A program made the position numbers and the translations under genes. From Streptomyces sp. NBC_00708 (GTDB lineage Bacteria > Actinomycetota > Actinomycetes > Streptomycetales > Streptomycetaceae): 64,000 bases of DNA. The stretch covers positions 1,302,001 to 1,366,000 of the forward strand of contig CP108997.1 in NCBI GenBank assembly GCA_036226585.1, written 5' to 3'. Of the stretch, positions 63,125-64,000 are shown in pieces; position 1 is the stretch's first letter; each line of letters starts with the position of its first letter. Under the pieces are notes generated by a model. The model did no database searches, was not told where the DNA came from, and was given only the letters and a program-made list of their open reading frames with translations.

Positions 63125-63179
63125 AAGGCCCGCGGCCGGTTCCCTTCCGGAAATTTCCGGGGAACCGGCCGCGGGCCTT
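63125..63179. terminator. terminator between the pseudouridine synthase gene and pnuC
   Basis: A 20-bp perfect stem (AAGGCCCGCGGCCGGTTCCC and its complement) enclosing a smaller CCGGAAA/TTTCCGG hairpin, 22 bases after the synthase stop on the minus strand. Confidence 0.8.
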
Positions 63180-63201
63180 CGGGTGCCGCTTGCGGGGAGG
63201 G

Positions 63202-64000
63202 CTACAGACCGACCTCGCGCATCAGCATGCCCACCTCGGTGTTGGTGAGCCGGCGCAGCCAGCCCGACTTCTGGTCGCCCAGCGCGATCGGGCCGAAGCC
63301 CGTGCGCACCAGCCGGTCGACGGGGAAGCCCGCCTCGGCCAGCATCCGGCGCACGATGTGCTTGCGGCCCTCGTGCAGGGTCACCTCGACGAGGTAGTTC
63401 TTGCCGGTGTTCTCCACGACGCGGAAGTGGTCGGCGCGGGCGTACCCGTCCTCCAGCTGGATGCCGTCCTTGAGCCGCTTGCCCAGGTCGCGCGGGAGCG
63501 GTCCCTGGATGGCCGCCAGGTACGTCTTCTTCACGCCGTACTTGGGGTGGGTGAGACGGTGGGCCAGCTCGCCGTGGTTGGTGAGCATGATGATGCCCTC
63601 GGTCTCGGTGTCCAGCCGGCCGACGTGGAACAGCCGCGTCTCGCGGTTGGTCACGTAGTCGCCGAGGCACTGGCGCCCGTCCGGGTCCTCCATGGAGGCG
63701 ACGACACCGGCCGGCTTGTTCAGTGCGAAGAACAGATAGGACTGGGCGGCGACGGTCAGCCCGTCGACCTTGATCTCGTCCTTGTGCACGTCGACGCGCA
63801 TGCCCTGCTCGACGACGATCTCGCCGTTCACCTCGACACGCGCCTGCTCGATCAGCTCCTCGCACGCACGCCGCGAGCCCATGCCGGCGCGGGCGAGGAC
63901 CTTCTGCAGCCGCTCGCCCTCCTGCTCGGCGCCCGGGTGCGTCTTGGGGGTCTTGATCTCGGGCTTGTTCGCGTACCGGTCGCGGTTGCGCTGCTCGATC
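63202..64000 (-). CDS. rRNA pseudouridine synthase (RsuA/RluB family), N-terminus outside window
   Basis: The readable 265 residues cover most of the enzyme. A basic linker (NRDRYANKPEIKTPKT) leads into an S4 RNA-binding domain (ERLQKVLARAGMGSRRACEEL) and the catalytic domain. That domain has FHVGRLDTETEGIIMLTN with the nucleophile Asp and LHEGRKHIVRRML. Converts a uridine of 23S or 16S rRNA to pseudouridine; RluB-like from the C-terminal motifs. The ATG at 63882 is internal; the frame stays open to the window edge, so the gene begins beyond 64000. Confidence 0.93.
   Translation of the reverse strand, partial: IEQRNRDRYANKPEIKTPKTHPGAEQEGERLQKVLARAGMGSRRACEELIEQARVEVNGEIVVEQGMRVDVHKDEIKVDGLTVAAQSYLFFALNKPAGVVASMEDPDGRQCLGDYVTNRETRLFHVGRLDTETEGIIMLTNHGELAHRLTHPKYGVKKTYLAAIQGPLPRDLGKRLKDGIQLEDGYARADHFRVVENTGKNYLVEVTLHEGRKHIVRRMLAEAGFPVDRLVRTGFGPIALGDQKSGWLRRLTNTEVGMLMREVGL

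Noticed and set aside
1..64000. Mobile element, prophage or biosynthetic gene cluster
   Set aside because: No transposase, integrase, phage structural gene, PKS or NRPS is seen. Composition is even and the gene order is that of core chromosome.

Overview
The window is a stretch of high-GC actinobacterial chromosome, almost certainly Streptomyces. The signs are strong third-position GC bias, GTG and TTG starts with GGAGG-type ribosome sites, streptogrisin-type proteases, Streptomyces-type phospholipase A2 and lipases, an SflA-type SepF paralogue, a DUF5685 protein with a cysteine-rich tail, and many TetR and GntR regulators. The gene order resembles, from memory only, the S. coelicolor region around SCO1690-SCO1770. 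I found no insertion sequence, prophage, tRNA, rRNA, CRISPR array or classical biosynthetic cluster. About 60 genes are supported. Two are cut by the window ends: an acyl-CoA ligase on the left and a pseudouridine synthase on the right.

Left third (1-25 kb): acyl and aldehyde metabolism with its regulators. A short-chain dehydrogenase overlaps the acyl-CoA ligase. Next come a secreted NamZ-type muramidase, a penicillin acylase, SoxR, a MaoC hydratase with a TetR regulator that share an operator-like palindrome, and an acyl-CoA dehydrogenase divergent from another TetR gene. An aldehyde/alcohol dehydrogenase pair and an orphan MsiK-like ATPase follow. A translationally coupled operon (16.5-21.4 kb) then encodes a secreted beta-helix protein with a membrane tail, a cupredoxin-like lipoprotein, a polytopic membrane protein and a TetR regulator. 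I consider it the best candidate for an undescribed system. Divergent to it are hmgA (homogentisate dioxygenase), a GntR regulator that ends in a 17-bp tandem repeat, and a stand-alone protein resembling the specificity domain of type ISP restriction enzymes.

Middle third (25-48 kb): secreted hydrolases (two lipases, phospholipase A2, two streptogrisins), a GNAT/DUF402 pair, an unusual methyltransferase-Nudix-VOC fusion, and a LexA-controlled error-prone polymerase operon (dnaE2 plus an ImuB-like protein). An operon of two flavin-dependent monooxygenases, an FAD/NAD(P)-binding protein and a DUF1684 protein follows. An orphan leader-peptide gene of the type usually found before sulfur genes sits beside it. 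After these come the DUF5685 protein, SflA and a glutaryl-CoA-dehydrogenase-like enzyme.

Right third (48-64 kb): an MFS exporter, a PAP2 phosphatase, an I78 peptidase inhibitor and two coupled hypothetical genes. The housekeeping group aroH-tyrA-cmk-plsC-der comes next; a 14-bp tandem repeat lies at its promoter. A nucleotidyltransferase faces a tightly coupled NAD-salvage operon (pnuC-nadR-nrtR-ADP-ribosylglycohydrolase), which is headed by a perfect palindrome over the promoter. Two palindrome families recur and suggest small TetR regulons: one at three acyl/aldehyde dehydrogenase promoters (10.56, 14.91 and 48.67 kb) and one at two promoters around the MaoC gene.
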